Source: Candidatus Omnitrophota bacterium
GTDB lineage: Bacteria; Omnitrophota; Gorgyraeia; Gygaellales; Profunditerraquicolaceae
Assembly: GCA_018897555.1 (NCBI GenBank)
Contig: JAHIKK010000008.1
Location: 1 to 33,755, forward strand
Reading direction: 5' to 3'
DNA length: 33,755 nt
Of this stretch, positions 33,211-33,755 are shown one piece after another. The translations under genes and the position numbers were made by a program. The notes beneath the pieces are model-generated. The model ran no database searches, was not told the DNA's origin, and worked only from the letters and a program-made list of their open reading frames with translations. Every line of letters starts with the position of its first letter. The first letter of the stretch is position 1.

Positions 33211-33251
33211 CCTCAAGCCCTGAATGTGGTATAATCGCTCTGGGCTTGAGG
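33211..33251 (-). promoter_or_regulatory. Leader hairpin before the TonB receptor gene
   Basis: Perfect 10-bp arms, CCTCAAGCCC and GGGCTTGAGG, with a 21-base loop, end 19 bp before the receptor ATG. No T-tract follows, so it is not a typical terminator. The ribosome-binding site AAGGAG lies just outside the stem. A role in translation control or mRNA stability is plausible. Confidence 0.6.
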
Positions 33252-33320
33252 ATATTTTTACCTGTCCTTCAAGTACCAGCGCCCCGCTGCCGCTGTCCAC
33301 AGTGAGTTGCCGGGGTTGCT
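33252..33320 (-). other. GC-rich leader segment of the uptake operon, candidate structured RNA
   Basis: On the minus strand this reads from GCAACCCCGGCAACTC through GTGGACAGCGGCAGCGGGG, with CCCCG and CGGGG able to pair and GGACAG occurring twice. It does not contain the conserved B12 box, so it is not a recognisable cobalamin riboswitch. Structure beyond the short stem is not established. Confidence 0.35.
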
Positions 33321-33333
33321 ATTTATATTTATA

Positions 33334-33361
33334 GTAGCACTTTCAAGTTTAGTCGTGTTAT
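33334..33361. promoter_or_regulatory. Operator-like inverted repeat upstream of the uptake operon
   Basis: GTAGCAC, 14 bases, GTGTTAT: a spaced inverted repeat with one mismatch. It directly borders an AT-rich TATAAAT (33327-33333 read on the minus strand) that could be the -10 of the operon. A second palindrome, AATCGTGCTACGATT (33374-33388), shares the GTGCTAC half. The layout suits a metal-responsive repressor such as NikR, but the regulator is inferred. Confidence 0.5.
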
Positions 33362-33373
33362 TACGATAATCAA

Positions 33374-33388
33374 AATCGTGCTACGATT
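33374..33388. promoter_or_regulatory. 15-bp palindrome AATCGTGCTACGATT
   Basis: Perfect 6-base arms around GCT. It repeats the GTGCTAC element seen in the operator at 33334-33361 and lies between that operator and the NikR remnant. Probably a second regulator-binding site. Confidence 0.45.
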
Positions 33389-33409
33389 GGGTAAAAAAAA
33401 TAATACCAG

Positions 33410-33628
33410 TTAATCTATTCCTTTACCGGTGCTTGACATGCTTAAGGTAGCGTGCTTTACACCCTTTATTGATTTCAAGCTGTCGGTCAATTTTTGCGCC
33501 TCTTTAGGGTTGCCTTTTATGGCAACTATCTCTAAACAATTATTATGATCCAAGTGAATGTGCTGTGTAGAAATGATTATTTTCTGGAAATGATGCTGGA
33601 TATCCGTAATCTTATTAACAGTACTTTG
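33410..33628 (-). pseudogene. nikR: NikR nickel-responsive regulator, C-terminal domain remnant
   Basis: A 72-codon open frame reading KITDIQHHFQKIIISTQ, then HIHLDHNNCLEIVAIKG, then SIKGVKHATLSM. This is the C-terminal ACT-like nickel-binding and tetramerisation domain of NikR. The nickel-site residues are kept: the His in QHH, both His in HIH, and the Cys in NNCLE. An in-frame TAA at 33629-33631 precedes it, no ATG, GTG or TTG start is available at its beginning, and no ribbon-helix-helix DNA-binding domain is recognisable in 33632-33755. It is therefore a truncated copy, or a lone sensor domain started from an unusual codon. Confidence 0.72.
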
Positions 33629-33670
33629 TTAAAAAATATTTTTCTTCCCGATTATTTTTAAAAACTGTCT

Positions 33671-33695
33671 TTATGTAACTTTTGAAAATACATAA
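33671..33695. other. Inverted repeat TTATGTA-N11-TACATAA near the right edge
   Basis: Perfect 7-base arms in an AT-rich non-coding segment upstream of the NikR remnant. It could be an operator or chance. The rest of 33629-33755 shows nothing I can assign. Confidence 0.3.
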
Positions 33696-33755
33696 CTTAC
33701 GTCATTTCAATGCGTTGCGTCAAAATTCTTGTTGATTTTCCTTCCTAACCCCTGC

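Noticed and set aside
33226-33236. TATAAT on the plus strand in the leader hairpin loop as a promoter for plus-strand transcription
   Set aside because: No -35 at suitable distance and no plus-strand gene downstream.
33192-33340. Cobalamin riboswitch upstream of the BtuB-like receptor
   Set aside because: The conserved B12-box and the core elements expected for a cobalamin aptamer were not seen on the minus strand. Some GGACAG and GGCAGC segments recall NiCo RNAs, but the four-way junction could not be built.

Overview
The window looks like a chromosomal segment of an uncultivated Gram-negative bacterium. An outer membrane is shown by LptD and a TonB-dependent receptor. The compact, overlapping, almost wholly minus-strand gene order, with leaderless-looking promoters and palindromic repeats, would suit a Candidatus Omnitrophota-like lineage, but that placement is an inference from gene content, not a phylogeny.

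Layout. (1) 1-4048: four overlapping nucleotide-sugar genes (UDP-glucuronate decarboxylase-like, WbpP/GalE-like epimerase, WbpA-like and Ugd-like dehydrogenases) that would supply uronic acid, xylose or HexNAc-derived precursors for surface polysaccharide. (2) 4061-4117: a double-hairpin repeat. (3) 4156-7306: lptD and a ROK sugar kinase, which has its own palindrome-covered promoter. (4) 7366-7640: a strongly structured non-coding block. (5) 7656-13204: a likely operon of a DUF1015 protein, accD, a MalK/UgpC-type ATPase and two membrane GGDEF proteins. (6) 13297-17963: hrcA-grpE-dnaK-dnaJ-fmdB heat-shock cluster behind a CIRCE element. (7) 18073-22212: hflX, miaA, a TPR/SPOR envelope protein and a miaB that lacks its TRAM domain.

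At miaB the core-gene run is interrupted. From 22134 to about 25.9 kb lies a compact element: a large serine recombinase whose 3' end overlaps the miaB 5' end, an excisionase-like HTH protein, a small ORF, an origin-like block (three 18-bp palindromic iterons at exact 23-bp period, an AT-rich tract, two DnaA-box-like sites), a lambda-O-type initiator with an intrinsic terminator in its leader, a small unknown protein, and a divergently transcribed XRE-cupin regulator. It resembles the lambda immunity and replication region reduced to a few genes, and is the most unusual part of the window.

From 25972 to the right edge everything is again on the minus strand: a 4-TM membrane protein and a bactofilin, an apparent exbB remnant with a Cys-rich orphan frame, then a metal-chelate or corrinoid uptake operon (TonB receptor, an HmdB-like radical SAM enzyme with a CX5CX2C cluster motif, periplasmic binding protein, FecCD/BtuC permease, BtuD-type ATPase). 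Its leader carries an operator-like inverted repeat and a strong hairpin, and upstream lies a NikR remnant that keeps the nickel-site residues but has no DNA-binding domain. No tRNA, rRNA or CRISPR array was seen.
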